A stretch of DNA of 64,000 nucleotides from Paenibacillus_E violae (GCF_032461945.1 NZ_JAWCUD010000001.1:620001-684000); one strand, 5' to 3'; positions 16,133-24,881 are shown, numbered from the stretch's first letter. Program-made: numbers and translations. The notes: generated by a model from the sequence alone, not told the origin.

Positions 16133-16762
16133 ATGAAGTGTAGTGAGATCCAGGAATTATTTGGGGTTTATTGGGACTTGCCGAATGATGACCTGCGACG
16201 TACCGCGGTGGATGAGCATATTGCATCATGCGCCGAATGTGCGGAAGAATTTCAGATTTGGGAAGAAAGTACGATCCTCATACGTACTGCTGCAATCGAG
16301 AGCGAACTTCCTGATTATGAACCGATGGTCTCAGGCAAGGTCATGAGTCGAATTTATGAGGATGAATCATGGCGTATTCCGGTTTCCGAGCGCATGTATA
16401 CGATCTCTTACAAGCTTCGCCGCAACCTTACGGCTGTCATTGCTTTTTGTTTAGCGTTATTCGTATTCAGCTTTTTATTCGCTGTTGTCTATGACGGTAC
16501 GCCCAAGTCGTCGATAGCTGCGGCCGACAATACGCTATTTGATTTGCAAGCGCCGCAAGCTATGAAGTCGACTGGCTCAGAAACGATGAATGGCCATAAG
16601 ATGGTAGATGCCGTAGCTAGCCTAAACCCTAGCTTTATGGAACCGTTGCGATTCCATGTAGGGCCGATTCATTCATATCCGCATTATTTGCTTGTTGTAT
16701 CCATCTTGGGTCTAATTGCAACAATTATTATTATGAACTGGTTATCGCGAACAAAAGCTTAG
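16133..16762 (+). CDS. Membrane anti-sigma factor with zinc-binding domain
   Basis: Partner of the preceding sigma factor. With the ATG at 16133 it has 209 residues. The N-terminal domain carries HIASCAEC, the Hx3Cx2C signature of ZAS-type anti-sigma domains (about residues 27-34). A hydrophobic helix, LTAVIAFCLALFVFSFLFAV (about 105-124), and a second near the C-terminus (YLLVVSILGLIATIIIMNWL) would hold it in the membrane with an outside loop of about 55 residues, where a signal or protease could act. A weak GGGA-type ribosome site suits translation coupled to the sigma gene. Confidence 0.85.
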   Translation: MKCSEIQELFGVYWDLPNDDLRRTAVDEHIASCAECAEEFQIWEESTILIRTAAIESELPDYEPMVSGKVMSRIYEDESWRIPVSERMYTISYKLRRNLTAVIAFCLALFVFSFLFAVVYDGTPKSSIAAADNTLFDLQAPQAMKSTGSETMNGHKMVDAVASLNPSFMEPLRFHVGPIHSYPHYLLVVSILGLIATIIIMNWLSRTKA

Positions 16763-16785
16763 TGCTCCGGAAGGGGCATTTTTCA
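16763..16785 (+). terminator. Short intrinsic terminator after the anti-sigma gene
   Basis: TGCTCC-GGAA-GGGGCA stem (one wobble pair) followed by five T residues. Confidence 0.65.
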
Positions 16786-16812
16786 TTTTATTGACTGATG
16801 GAGGAATTGGTA

Positions 16813-17394
16813 ATGACAACGATTGGATTTATCCGGCATGGAAGCACGGAATGGAATCGCCTAGGGAAGCTGCAAGGGCAGTTGGACACGGATTTGACGG
16901 ATGAAGGAAGAGAACAAGCCAGGTTGCTTGGAATCCGATTAGCCGGCGAATCCTGGGACGGGATCATCTCCAGTGATCTGAAACGAGCGAAGGAAACAGC
17001 TCAAATCGTGTCACAGCTATCAGGAATCCCGATTATCGGGACGGATAGCCGGCTTCGCGAGCGGAGATATGGTCAGGTTGAAGGAACTACTGTAGCAGAA
17101 AGAGAAGAACGTTGGGGGCCAGAATGGAAGCTTCAGGATTTAGGTCAGGAGTCGGATGATGATCTATGGAAACGATGGTCCGAATTAGAAGGTGAGCTGC
17201 TTGAGGCCTATCCGAAGCAGAAGATATTATTGGTTTCACACGGCGGATTCATTGTGCAGGTGCTCAGAGTTTTGCGTATGGATAGCGAGCAATTCCTGCA
17301 AAATACGTCTCTAACTATTCTGCTGCGCCAGGAAAAAGGGTGGGAGCTGCAGCTGTACAATTGTTTATCTCATTTGGAAATCGTACACGAATAA
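16813..17394 (+). CDS. Histidine phosphatase (phosphoglycerate mutase-like)
   Basis: Member of the histidine phosphatase branch 1. From the ATG at 16813 (GGAGG 8 bases upstream) it has 193 residues. IGFIRHGSTEWN is the RHG motif with the phosphoacceptor His at about residue 9; SDLKRAKETAQI and LRERRYGQVEG follow; LLVSHGGFI is the second catalytic His. The substrate may be a sugar phosphate, a cobalamin precursor or a phosphoprotein; context gives no answer. Confidence 0.88.
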   Translation: MTTIGFIRHGSTEWNRLGKLQGQLDTDLTDEGREQARLLGIRLAGESWDGIISSDLKRAKETAQIVSQLSGIPIIGTDSRLRERRYGQVEGTTVAEREERWGPEWKLQDLGQESDDDLWKRWSELEGELLEAYPKQKILLVSHGGFIVQVLRVLRMDSEQFLQNTSLTILLRQEKGWELQLYNCLSHLEIVHE

Positions 17395-17405
17395 TTGTGA
17401 AATAA

Positions 17406-17441
17406 GAAGCATGACTCTGTTAATGGGTCATGCTTTTTTTG
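17406..17441 (+). terminator. Intrinsic terminator after the phosphatase gene
   Basis: AAGCATGAC...GTCATGCTT stem followed by a T-run (TTTTTTT). Confidence 0.85.
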
Positions 17442-17527
17442 CGTGGGTTGGAATATTTTCGGGAAAAATTCCCATAATGGTTACTAGAAACCACGGAGCT
17501 GAAAGCTTCGCCAAATGGGGGATGTAG

Positions 17528-18688
17528 ATGGAAATGAACCTAGCGGACATGCTCAGCTACGCCGATATCCACGAGCTAGGCCGAATCGCTAACACATATG
17601 AGTGTGAGTGCAATGGCCATTCAAAAAACGAGTTGATTCAGTCGATTTTGAGTACAGCCCTGCGCAGAGAGATTTTCGAGAAGCATATTCAAAGCTTGAA
17701 CTTGGAGGACATCCGATTTTTGAATTCTCTCCTCTTCGATCCTCGCAACGCATTCAGTATTGAAGAACTGATCGCTAGAGTTCAACAGTCACGGTTTCAG
17801 AAAGATGAATCAGTTGAATGGAATCCCCGCGACATGGTCATTAAATTTAAGAAACTCGGCTGGTTGTTTAATGGGTATTCCCAACAAACCAAATTTTTGT
17901 TTCATGTGCCAAATGATTTGAAACGGAAATTCAGCGATGTGCTTACGGGACAGTTCAAACAGAGTTTGAAACTGACTCCTGAGCCTAATGTTTATCGGGA
18001 TGAACAATTACTCATTATTGAGGATATCTTTCATTTTTTGACGTTCCTTTCTCAGGTGCAGGAATTGCCTTTAACAGTTGAAGGATCCATGTACAAGAGG
18101 CAGCTTCAGCAAATACTGGATCGCTTGTCTGTGCAGGAGGAAATGGTGTCCAAAGGATCTTGGCGCTTCGGATATGGCCGTATGTTTAAAGACTATCCGA
18201 ACCGATTTTCATTCATCTATGATTACTGCTATTATCGGCAGTTAATCAGCGAGCAAGGTCAAGTGCTCAGTTTGACGGAGGAAGGGAAAGCACGTTTGCT
18301 GGAAGGGAAAAAAGAGAATCTGGCGGATGTGTATAAATTCTGGCTCAGGCTCTATAAGAACCCTATTCCCAATGTACAAAGTCTCGCGGGATGGGTTGAC
18401 CGCCTAAGCGGTCAGTGGGTCACATTAGCCTCTTTAAGCGAAGTGTTATGTAAATTGGTCAAGCCATTTTATTATGACAGTTCGGAATCCATCGTAGAAC
18501 AGCGTATTTTACAAATGATGATGCATCTTGGGCTTATACGTATAGGAGAAGATCATGAGAATGGCATGGTCGTGCAGGCGACTAAGATGGGCTCTAAAGT
18601 GATTCAAGGTACTTTTGTTGCAGAAGAAGACAAGGTTGTCCTTTTTCTGGACCAAGAGAGCGCAAGGTTCAAAGGGGATAGCAAGTAG
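17528..18688 (+). CDS. Unrecognised protein, 386 residues, winged-helix-like
   Basis: A complete frame with an upstream TGGGGGATG ribosome site; no family was recognised with confidence. It is soluble by inspection (no signal peptide or membrane helix), rich in charged and aromatic residues. The segments LADMLSYADIHELGRIANTYEC (N-terminus) and several blocks ending in short beta-like strands (VLSLTEEGKARLLEG, MMHLGLIRIGEDHENGMVVQATKMGSKVI) look like winged-helix units, and a resemblance to the N-terminal region of XPB-type helicases is possible but unproven. It stands alone between a terminator and the IDEAL-domain gene. Confidence 0.75.
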   Translation: MEMNLADMLSYADIHELGRIANTYECECNGHSKNELIQSILSTALRREIFEKHIQSLNLEDIRFLNSLLFDPRNAFSIEELIARVQQSRFQKDESVEWNPRDMVIKFKKLGWLFNGYSQQTKFLFHVPNDLKRKFSDVLTGQFKQSLKLTPEPNVYRDEQLLIIEDIFHFLTFLSQVQELPLTVEGSMYKRQLQQILDRLSVQEEMVSKGSWRFGYGRMFKDYPNRFSFIYDYCYYRQLISEQGQVLSLTEEGKARLLEGKKENLADVYKFWLRLYKNPIPNVQSLAGWVDRLSGQWVTLASLSEVLCKLVKPFYYDSSESIVEQRILQMMMHLGLIRIGEDHENGMVVQATKMGSKVIQGTFVAEEDKVVLFLDQESARFKGDSK

Positions 18689-18862
18689 TAGGTAAAGACA
18701 CATTCCTAATCAAGCGGGCTTTTGAACGAAGCGCGAATGTACGGAGTGAATATGATAAAAGTAGGAGCACACAGGGGTTGGCAGACACCTAGGAACGGAC
18801 TTTCATGTTTTTGCGAAAAAGAAGCTCCTGACAAACCGCGTACACATTTGGAGGTAGGTCTC

Positions 18863-19051
18863 ATGGGAAAAATGAATGTATCTAACAACGCGCTGCTGGC
18901 ACTTTTCGCGGAAATGGTTTGGGATGATGCCATTCGCAAATATAAAGAACAGAATCTCTACAAAGAGATTGATCTTGCATTAGCAAAAGGGGATCAACCG
19001 ACATTCCTTGCTCTTACATCTGAGCTTAAAATGCTGCAATCTTCAGGATAA
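18863..19051 (+). CDS. Small IDEAL-domain protein
   Basis: 62-residue product. GGAGG at 18850-18854, 8 bases before the ATG at 18863, decides the start; the frame is open further upstream but without support. LYKEIDLALAKGDQPTFLALTSELKML matches the IDEAL domain, which in B. subtilis YpiB forms the C-terminus behind a UPF0302 domain. Here the UPF0302 part is absent, although the gene sits near the expected ypiB place (before ypiF-qcrABC). Its biochemical role is unknown. Confidence 0.8.
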   Translation: MGKMNVSNNALLALFAEMVWDDAIRKYKEQNLYKEIDLALAKGDQPTFLALTSELKMLQSSG

Positions 19052-19080
19052 TGATCGTGGTGGCAGCCACAATAGGGACG

Positions 19081-19115
19081 AAAGACATGTGAAACCATTT
19101 CACATGTCTTTTTTT
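19081..19115 (+). terminator. Intrinsic terminator after the IDEAL-domain gene
   Basis: AAAGACATGTGAAA-CCA-TTTCACATGTCTTT perfect 14-bp stem with a T-run. Confidence 0.95.
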
Positions 19116-19200
19116 GCTGGAAAGATGACAAAAAAGAACTATTTTGTTACTCCATACGTCGATTATTTAGACTATATTGCGACGCAAAAGGAGAATACAA

Positions 19201-20268
19201 ATGAGAAAGCTCTTGAAAACCATGCGGAAACGGAAAGTTTTATCATCGTTTCTTCTATTTACTTTACTCGTTGTCGGGGCAGCATCCGGCTATGCCGCTT
19301 TTCTGATGAATAAATGGAATCATGCCTTGGATCAAATAGCGGCTCCTATCGTACCTGCTGCAAATGAAATCCATACAAGCGATTACCCTGTATCGCAGAC
19401 GTCCCAAACATCCGATACGATTGAGAAGGAAGAGAAACCGCTTACCCTGCTATTAACGGCAATTGACGAGCGGTCAGGCAGCGAAGGATCGTTAAATACG
19501 GATGTTATGATGCTTTTTCGTGTAGATCCGGTAACTCATCAAGGTACAGTAGTATCGATTCCTAGAGACCTTGAAGTATCTGCAGAAAAGTCCGGTTTAG
19601 AAACCTCCCATAAAGCTAATTATTTCTATGCGTATAACTATAATAAGAACAAAGAAACGGCTCTTGATGAAACGAAGCAGTTGTTCAGCAGGATTTATCA
19701 AGTTCCGATTGATCATATGGCTGTTATTAATTTCGATGGGTTCCGCAAGCTTATCGATCAGTTAGGCGGTATGATGGTTGATGTTGATATGGATATGAAA
19801 TACCAAGATGAGAGTGATGGAACAAATATCAATTTGAAAAAAGGCATGCAGCGCTTAAATGGCAAACAAGTGCTTGATTTTATTCGCTATCGCAAATCGA
19901 ATTTGGGTACAGCAGAATCGTCAGATTTGGAGAGGAACCAGCGAGAGCAGTTTGTGCTTAATGAATTACTTGATAAATTAACTTCAGTGAATGGTGTAAC
20001 CGCGTGGGGGAAGGTGCTCGATATTATGGGAAGTTCCATTAAAACAGACATCCCGGCGGATGAACTTCGCACATTAACCAAATCGTACCGTGACTATAAG
20101 CCAGCTAATGTCCAGTACATTCACCTGGATGGGACATGGGAAAGTCCCTACGTGGTCGTGAAACAGCAGGATTTGGAGGAAGCGCTGGAAGCACTGCGCG
20201 GTCAAACGGACAGTTTGAATGACAGTTCAATCGACAGTTCAATTGACAGCTATTTGCAGACAGATTAA
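19201..20268 (+). CDS. LytR-CpsA-Psr (LCP) family glycopolymer ligase
   Basis: LCP enzymes transfer wall teichoic acid or other undecaprenyl-linked polymers to peptidoglycan outside the membrane. From the ATG at 19201 (AAAGGAGA upstream) it has 355 residues: a basic N-terminus and one membrane anchor (about residues 15-36), then the LCP domain with NTDVMMLFRVDPVTHQ, VVSIPRDLEV, a conserved-like FDGFRKLIDQLGG segment, and DFIRYRKSN...DLERNQREQ. The C-terminus ends in a short repetitive tail, NDSSIDSSIDSY. The specific polymer is not known. Confidence 0.92.
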   Translation: MRKLLKTMRKRKVLSSFLLFTLLVVGAASGYAAFLMNKWNHALDQIAAPIVPAANEIHTSDYPVSQTSQTSDTIEKEEKPLTLLLTAIDERSGSEGSLNTDVMMLFRVDPVTHQGTVVSIPRDLEVSAEKSGLETSHKANYFYAYNYNKNKETALDETKQLFSRIYQVPIDHMAVINFDGFRKLIDQLGGMMVDVDMDMKYQDESDGTNINLKKGMQRLNGKQVLDFIRYRKSNLGTAESSDLERNQREQFVLNELLDKLTSVNGVTAWGKVLDIMGSSIKTDIPADELRTLTKSYRDYKPANVQYIHLDGTWESPYVVVKQQDLEEALEALRGQTDSLNDSSIDSSIDSYLQTD

Positions 20269-20340
20269 AGTGTACAAGAAGCGATGGCTATTGCTACATA
20301 GCAAATGCATTTTTGGTAAAAGATAGAGGGGGAAGCACGG

Positions 20341-20772
20341 TTGAAGTTTAATGAGATTTCTGCGCAAGAATGGTACGATTTAAAACCATACTTGGACACA
20401 TGTTTGCTGCCAGTAACGGGGTTGACCGGATTCGAAGACCCCGCGCAAGTAACTTTGGCGTTGGAACAGCTCCGAGATGCACTGGAAAGCATCGAAATTC
20501 CATACAAAGGTAGGGTAGTAACGTACCCGGCGCTTCATTATATGACGGCGGTGAGCATAAGGGACCAGCTAGAAGCCCTTTCCATTCATTTAAAAAGGAT
20601 GGGATTCCGCTATGTCATCGTACTGACCATACATACGGAAGCTGCAAGCTGGAAGGCAGATCAAACCGATTTGTTGATTGCTGTCGACATGGAGCAGTGG
20701 GAGAGCAAAGCTGAACAGATCAAATCAAGTATTTCTAAGCAAGTTCAGCACTTATGGCAGCATAGTGATTAA
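20341..20772 (+). CDS. ypiF: YpiF-like protein (DUF2487)
   Basis: 143 residues from a TTG start with GAGGGGG about 10 bases upstream. No membrane segment. Position directly before qcrABC and the EWYDLKPYLDTCLLPVTGLTGFE opening agree with B. subtilis YpiF (DUF2487), a protein without established function. Family assignment rests mainly on gene order and general sequence character. Confidence 0.7.
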   Translation: MKFNEISAQEWYDLKPYLDTCLLPVTGLTGFEDPAQVTLALEQLRDALESIEIPYKGRVVTYPALHYMTAVSIRDQLEALSIHLKRMGFRYVIVLTIHTEAASWKADQTDLLIAVDMEQWESKAEQIKSSISKQVQHLWQHSD

Positions 20773-20919
20773 CTTTAGCTGGTAAGCGTATTATTGGAAA
20801 AAAAATTGCACAGGATAAGGGAAGTAATGGCGTACATTGGCTGCCAAAAAGTTGTGACAATTTCGTTAAAATTTGTCCGAACGCCAAGTTTTCAATGGCT
20901 CAAAAGGAGTTCTGGATTC

Positions 20920-20961
20920 TTGACGACCTAGTAGTCGTAGGATATTATTAGTAATGTCCTA
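20920..20961 (+). promoter_or_regulatory. qcrABC promoter overlapped by palindromes
   Basis: TTGACG (20920-20925), a 17-base spacer and TATTAT (20943-20948). ACGAC-CTAGTA-GTCGT (20923-20938) lies between the boxes, and TAGGATATTATTAGTAATGTCCTA (20938-20961 in two halves) is a 24-base palindrome with four transition mismatches, covering the -10 and likely start. The roughly 95-nt leader holds another inverted repeat, TGTCG-AA-CGACA (20976-20987). Confidence 0.7.
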
Positions 20962-21053
20962 GTTATGTAGTGTAATGTCGAACGACACGTGATAGAGGTA
21001 ACTGACGTCCGAGAGGGTTGGACATCGGCCAATGTAGGAGGGTAGACCTGAGA

Positions 21054-21599
21054 ATGAGTGATCATAACAATCACAATGAAGAACAGCATGGGAAGAAACC
21101 CGGGACTAAACGCGAAATGTCTCGTCGACAATTTCTATCCTACACCCTAGGTGGCGCTGGAGGATTCATGGGGGCCGGCATCATTATTCCGATGATTCGG
21201 TTTGCGGTAGATCCTGTACTTCAGAAGAAGTCAGAATCAGACTGGGTTAAAGTTGTCGAAGAAAGTAAAATTACAAATGTACCACAATCGTTTACGTTCC
21301 AAGTTCATCAAGTGGATGGTTGGTACGAAAGTGACGCTGAATTGGTTGCGTGGATTTCCAAAGACAGCAGCGGCAAGCTCTTTGCATTGAATCCTACTTG
21401 TAAGCACCTTGGATGTACGGTCAACTGGAACGATAACCCGGCTTACAAAGATCAGTATTTCTGTCCTTGTCATGGTGCTCACTATACGCAAGATGGTAAA
21501 AACCTTGCCGTCGCACCAAAACCTTTGGATGAATACACAACCAAAGTTGAGAATGGGTTCGTTTATGTGGGACAACTGCATGCTAACACAAGAGTATAA
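21054..21599 (+). CDS. qcrA: Menaquinol:cytochrome c reductase, Rieske iron-sulfur subunit
   Basis: Electron-transfer subunit of the bc complex. From the ATG at 21054 (TAGGAGGG upstream) it has 181 residues. A twin-arginine-like MSRRQFLSY precedes a hydrophobic anchor (GGAGGFMGAGIIIPMI). CKHLGC and CPCHGAHY provide the two Cys and two His ligands of the 2Fe-2S cluster plus the disulfide pair. First gene of qcrABC. Confidence 0.97.
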   Translation: MSDHNNHNEEQHGKKPGTKREMSRRQFLSYTLGGAGGFMGAGIIIPMIRFAVDPVLQKKSESDWVKVVEESKITNVPQSFTFQVHQVDGWYESDAELVAWISKDSSGKLFALNPTCKHLGCTVNWNDNPAYKDQYFCPCHGAHYTQDGKNLAVAPKPLDEYTTKVENGFVYVGQLHANTRV

Positions 21600-21616
21600 G
21601 GAGGCGTCACAGTCAG

Positions 21617-22288
21617 ATGTTTAAAAACGTATACAACTGGATTGACGAACGTCTTGATATTACGCCTATGTGGAGGGATGTAGCAGATCATGAGGTTCCA
21701 GAACACGTAAACCCTGCTCATCATTTTTCCGCTTTCGTGTATTGCTTCGGCGGATTGACGTTTTTCATTACAGTCATTCAAATCTTATCAGGTATGTTCT
21801 TAACCATGTATTACACACCTGATATCATCAATGCTTATGCAAGCGTTGACTACTTACAACATAAAGTAGCTTTCGGTGTTATCGTCAGAGGTATGCACCA
21901 CTGGGGAGCTAGTTTAGTTATCGTAATGATGTTCTTACATACCCTGCGCGTGTTCTTCACAGGTTCTTACAAAGCACCACGTGAAATGAACTGGGTAGTA
22001 GGCATGCTCATTTTCTTCGTTATGTTAGGTCTAGGTTTTACGGGATACCTGCTTCCATGGGATAACAAAGCATACTTTGCTACACAAGTAGGTATGAAAA
22101 TTGCAGCGTCCGTGCCTTTAGCGGGTCCGTACATTGAAACGTTGCTGCAAGGCGGAAGCATCGTTGGTGCGCAAACACTAACTCGTTTCTTTGCCATTCA
22201 CGTGTTCTTCCTGCCTGGCGTTCTGCTCGCTTTGCTTGCTGGACACTTCTTCATGATTCGCAAACAAGGTATTTCCGGACCGCTATAA
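21617..22288 (+). CDS. qcrB: Menaquinol:cytochrome c reductase, cytochrome b6 subunit
   Basis: Membrane subunit binding the haems b and the quinol sites. 223 residues with four hydrophobic helices; haem-ligand histidines are visible in GMHHWGASLV, HTLRVFFTG and TRFFAIHVFFLPG, as in cytochrome b6. TAAGGAGG lies before the ATG. The split b6/subunit-IV arrangement, with subunit IV in the next gene, is the Bacillus type. Confidence 0.96.
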   Translation: MFKNVYNWIDERLDITPMWRDVADHEVPEHVNPAHHFSAFVYCFGGLTFFITVIQILSGMFLTMYYTPDIINAYASVDYLQHKVAFGVIVRGMHHWGASLVIVMMFLHTLRVFFTGSYKAPREMNWVVGMLIFFVMLGLGFTGYLLPWDNKAYFATQVGMKIAASVPLAGPYIETLLQGGSIVGAQTLTRFFAIHVFFLPGVLLALLAGHFFMIRKQGISGPL

Positions 22289-22308
22289 ATTAGGGAGGGG
22301 CGAATAGC

Positions 22309-23199
22309 GTGGCGCATGGTCATAAGTCAGACGAGAAAATCGTTTACGTAGGGGATTCCCGCGTAATTAAGAAAACACAAGAACAAAGATTAATCCCTCG
22401 CGATTACTCTGCGTATCCGGGAAAATCGGAAGCCTTTATTCCAAACTTCTTGTTAAAAGAGTGGATGGTAGGGGTCGTTGTACTAGTCGGTATGTTAGTG
22501 TTAGTCATGTCCGATCCGGCTCCGCTAGGTTATCCTGCGGATCCTAAGAATACAGCGTTTATTCCGATGCCTGACTGGTACTTCTTGTTCATGTATCAAT
22601 TGTTGAAATACCCGTATACATCCGGTGATTATGTAGTACTTGGAGCGGTTGTTGTACCTGGTTTGCTGTTCGGTGGCTTGATGCTGGCTCCTTTCTTGGA
22701 TACAGGCAAAGAGCGTCGCTTCTACAGAAGACCAATCGCTTCAAGCTTGATGATTTTATCTCTAATCGCTTGTACATACTTGACGTACACATCTTGGGAT
22801 CACTACCAATTTGAGTTGAAAGAGAAAAACATCATTCCTGAGCACATCAAGCGTGAGGAAGAATTGCACGCTAACAAAGGCGCAGCTGCTGGCGGCGGCG
22901 CGGCGAAGGATACGAAGAAAGCTCCTGCTATTGTAGCAGCAGATGATCCGGGTGCAGAAATCTACAAAAAAGCAACTTGCTTGTCCTGTCATGGTGCTGG
23001 ACTTAAAGGGATGCCGGCTTCAGGCGTACCGGCGCTGCTTGGCGTAGGTGACAAACATTCGCAAGATGAGATTTTGAACATTGTCAAGAACGGTAAGGGT
23101 AACATGGGTAAACAATATCAAGCCAACATTGATAAAGGCTTAACAGATGCCGATATCACTAAGCTTACTGAATGGTTATCCAAACAAAAAGCCCAATAA
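22309..23199 (+). CDS. qcrC: Menaquinol:cytochrome c reductase, subunit IV-cytochrome c fusion
   Basis: Fusion typical of Bacillales: N-terminal subunit-IV-like part with three membrane helices (including MVGVVVLVGMLVLVMSD and PDWYFLFMYQLLKYP), an Ala/Gly/Lys linker near residues 185-207, and a C-terminal cytochrome c domain with CLSCHGAG (haem c attachment) and GNMGKQY (axial Met). 296 residues from a GTG start after GGGAGGGG. Followed by a terminator. Confidence 0.96.
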   Translation: MAHGHKSDEKIVYVGDSRVIKKTQEQRLIPRDYSAYPGKSEAFIPNFLLKEWMVGVVVLVGMLVLVMSDPAPLGYPADPKNTAFIPMPDWYFLFMYQLLKYPYTSGDYVVLGAVVVPGLLFGGLMLAPFLDTGKERRFYRRPIASSLMILSLIACTYLTYTSWDHYQFELKEKNIIPEHIKREEELHANKGAAAGGGAAKDTKKAPAIVAADDPGAEIYKKATCLSCHGAGLKGMPASGVPALLGVGDKHSQDEILNIVKNGKGNMGKQYQANIDKGLTDADITKLTEWLSKQKAQ

Positions 23200-23206
23200 A
23201 ATAGGG

Positions 23207-23238
23207 AAACCTGATCGCGAAAGCGGTCAGGTTTTTTT
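23207..23238 (+). terminator. qcrABC terminator
   Basis: AACCTGATCGC-GAAA-GCGGTCAGGTT stem with a T-run of seven. Confidence 0.93.
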
Positions 23239-23261
23239 AAATCACCGGAGGAGGAGCTTGC

Positions 23262-23924
23262 TTGCATCAAGGCATATCCATTTCGTATTTTTGGAGTAAG
23301 GATTTTTTGTTAAGCAAAACGATGCTGTGGCTGTTTTTCATTATGAATCTGCTTGGCACTGTGTATGGTTATGAGTGGTATTGGCTTCAAATGGTGGACA
23401 CAATTGCCGAAAAGCCGCTTTGGTACGTCTATTTTGTACCTGATAGCCCGACAGCCAGTTTATTTTTTACCTTGTCGGTCTGTTACTTACTCATAGATCG
23501 TTCGAGAGGCAGCCGGTCCGGGAAAGTGTATCAAGCCATTAGAGGCTTTGTGGAAGCCTTCGCACTTATCACTTCATTTAAATACGGCATATGGGCAGTT
23601 ACCATGATTTGGGCAGGCGCTTGGCAAGGTGTTCCTGTTGGCTGGGATGGTTGGATGCTTACGTGCTCACATTTGGCTATGGCAGTGGAAGTGCTATTAT
23701 TTGTTAGATGGTATACATACCGGATCCCGGCTATCCTGCTTATTGCCTGCTGGACACTGTGGAATGACTTCATGGATTACGAAAGAGGGGTATTCCCTAG
23801 ATTGCCTGAAGTGCTTGTAAACAACTACTATAGAACCATAGAAGGCTTTACAATCAGCTTAAGCATTATAGGTATTTTGATAGCTTTCATCTGTTTGGGT
23901 TTACGTCAGAAGAAACAACGATAA
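23262..23924 (+). CDS. ypjA: YpjA-like membrane protein (DUF1405)
   Basis: 220 residues from a TTG start preceded by GGAGGAGGAG. Five to six hydrophobic helices are visible, for example MLWLFFIMNLLGTVYGYEWYW and FVEAFALITSFKYGIWAVTM; WYVYFVPDSPTASLFF is characteristic of DUF1405 proteins. Gene order qcrC-ypjA-ypjB matches B. subtilis. Function unknown; a membrane role next to the bc complex is only suggested by position. Confidence 0.85.
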   Translation: MHQGISISYFWSKDFLLSKTMLWLFFIMNLLGTVYGYEWYWLQMVDTIAEKPLWYVYFVPDSPTASLFFTLSVCYLLIDRSRGSRSGKVYQAIRGFVEAFALITSFKYGIWAVTMIWAGAWQGVPVGWDGWMLTCSHLAMAVEVLLFVRWYTYRIPAILLIACWTLWNDFMDYERGVFPRLPEVLVNNYYRTIEGFTISLSIIGILIAFICLGLRQKKQR

Positions 23925-23990
23925 TCACATAACCGATGGTCTAAATTGGGACGAACCTCCATATGATGATGGTGAAGGAGGGGATGTCCC

Positions 23991-24881
23991 ATGTTTATGT
24001 TTACCGGGGGAATTAAACGACTGACAGCCACGCTTTTGCTGGCAGCAGTCGTAAGTATAAGTTCTGCATGCGCAGCCAGCACCAGCACGATTGGACAAGC
24101 CGCTAAACCCGTAGATCCAGAACAGTTGAAGCGGGTTGAGTTCTTGAATCAAATTGCTGATGAGATGTACAAGCAAACGATGGACGGCCAAGTGCTTGAG
24201 GCACGGAATAAGCTGATGCAAATGTCAGATCAAATTCCAAAGATACAATTTGAAGGAATAACCTCTGTAGAGGGGCTAAATGCACTTACCGAAACCATTA
24301 CGCAGGCCAAGAGAGTTTACAGCGCCGCGAGCTACTCACCGGAGGAAGCTCAAATGGCTGTAGCCAAAATTCGACTTGCAACGGATGCCCTAACCCATAA
24401 AAATCAGCCCATGTGGCTGCAATATTATAAAGTGCTGCAGAATGACACGGCTGCATTGACACAAGCTGTCAAAGCTGGCAAACAACAAGAGAGCATTGCG
24501 GGCTTCGGGAAGCTTTCTCAGCATATTGCTATTATTCATCCTTCATTATTGATAAGCCGGGATGCTTCCTCTGTCGAGAAGCTTGACTCTGTCGTTGTGT
24601 TTTTAAGGAAAAACATTAATAGTCAACCGATGATTGGCCGTCAAGTGGAAACAGGGCTGGAGCATTTAGGTCAAGTGCTGGACGAATTATTTTTGAAAAA
24701 TAAAGATGCAATTGCTTTCGTACCTATAACTGACCCTAAGCATCCGATCATCTGGTCTGTTGGGATTGGACTGATCATCGTCAGCGTTTTATCTTTCGTG
24801 GGCTGGCGAATGTACCAATCCGGTCGGCACATCGTTCCAATTAAGCATTCGCGAGCGCAGGAGCAGGAATTCGGCGATTAA
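23991..24881 (+). CDS. ypjB: Sporulation protein YpjB-like
   Basis: 296 residues with an N-terminal export signal (LTATLLLAAVVSISSACAAS), a long helical outside domain, and a C-terminal membrane anchor (IIWSVGIGLIIVSVLSFVGW) with a basic tail. GAAGGAGGGG lies before the ATG. In B. subtilis the orthologue at this position is a sporulation-associated membrane protein. A cysteine at the end of the signal is present but the lipobox is poor, so lipoprotein status is uncertain. Confidence 0.82.
   Translation: MFMFTGGIKRLTATLLLAAVVSISSACAASTSTIGQAAKPVDPEQLKRVEFLNQIADEMYKQTMDGQVLEARNKLMQMSDQIPKIQFEGITSVEGLNALTETITQAKRVYSAASYSPEEAQMAVAKIRLATDALTHKNQPMWLQYYKVLQNDTAALTQAVKAGKQQESIAGFGKLSQHIAIIHPSLLISRDASSVEKLDSVVVFLRKNINSQPMIGRQVETGLEHLGQVLDELFLKNKDAIAFVPITDPKHPIIWSVGIGLIIVSVLSFVGWRMYQSGRHIVPIKHSRAQEQEFGD

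Noticed and set aside
20848..20880. Rex half-site TTGTGACAATTTCG upstream of qcrA
   Set aside because: Only one half of the TTGTGAAA...TTTCACAA palindrome is present and it lies upstream of the promoter.
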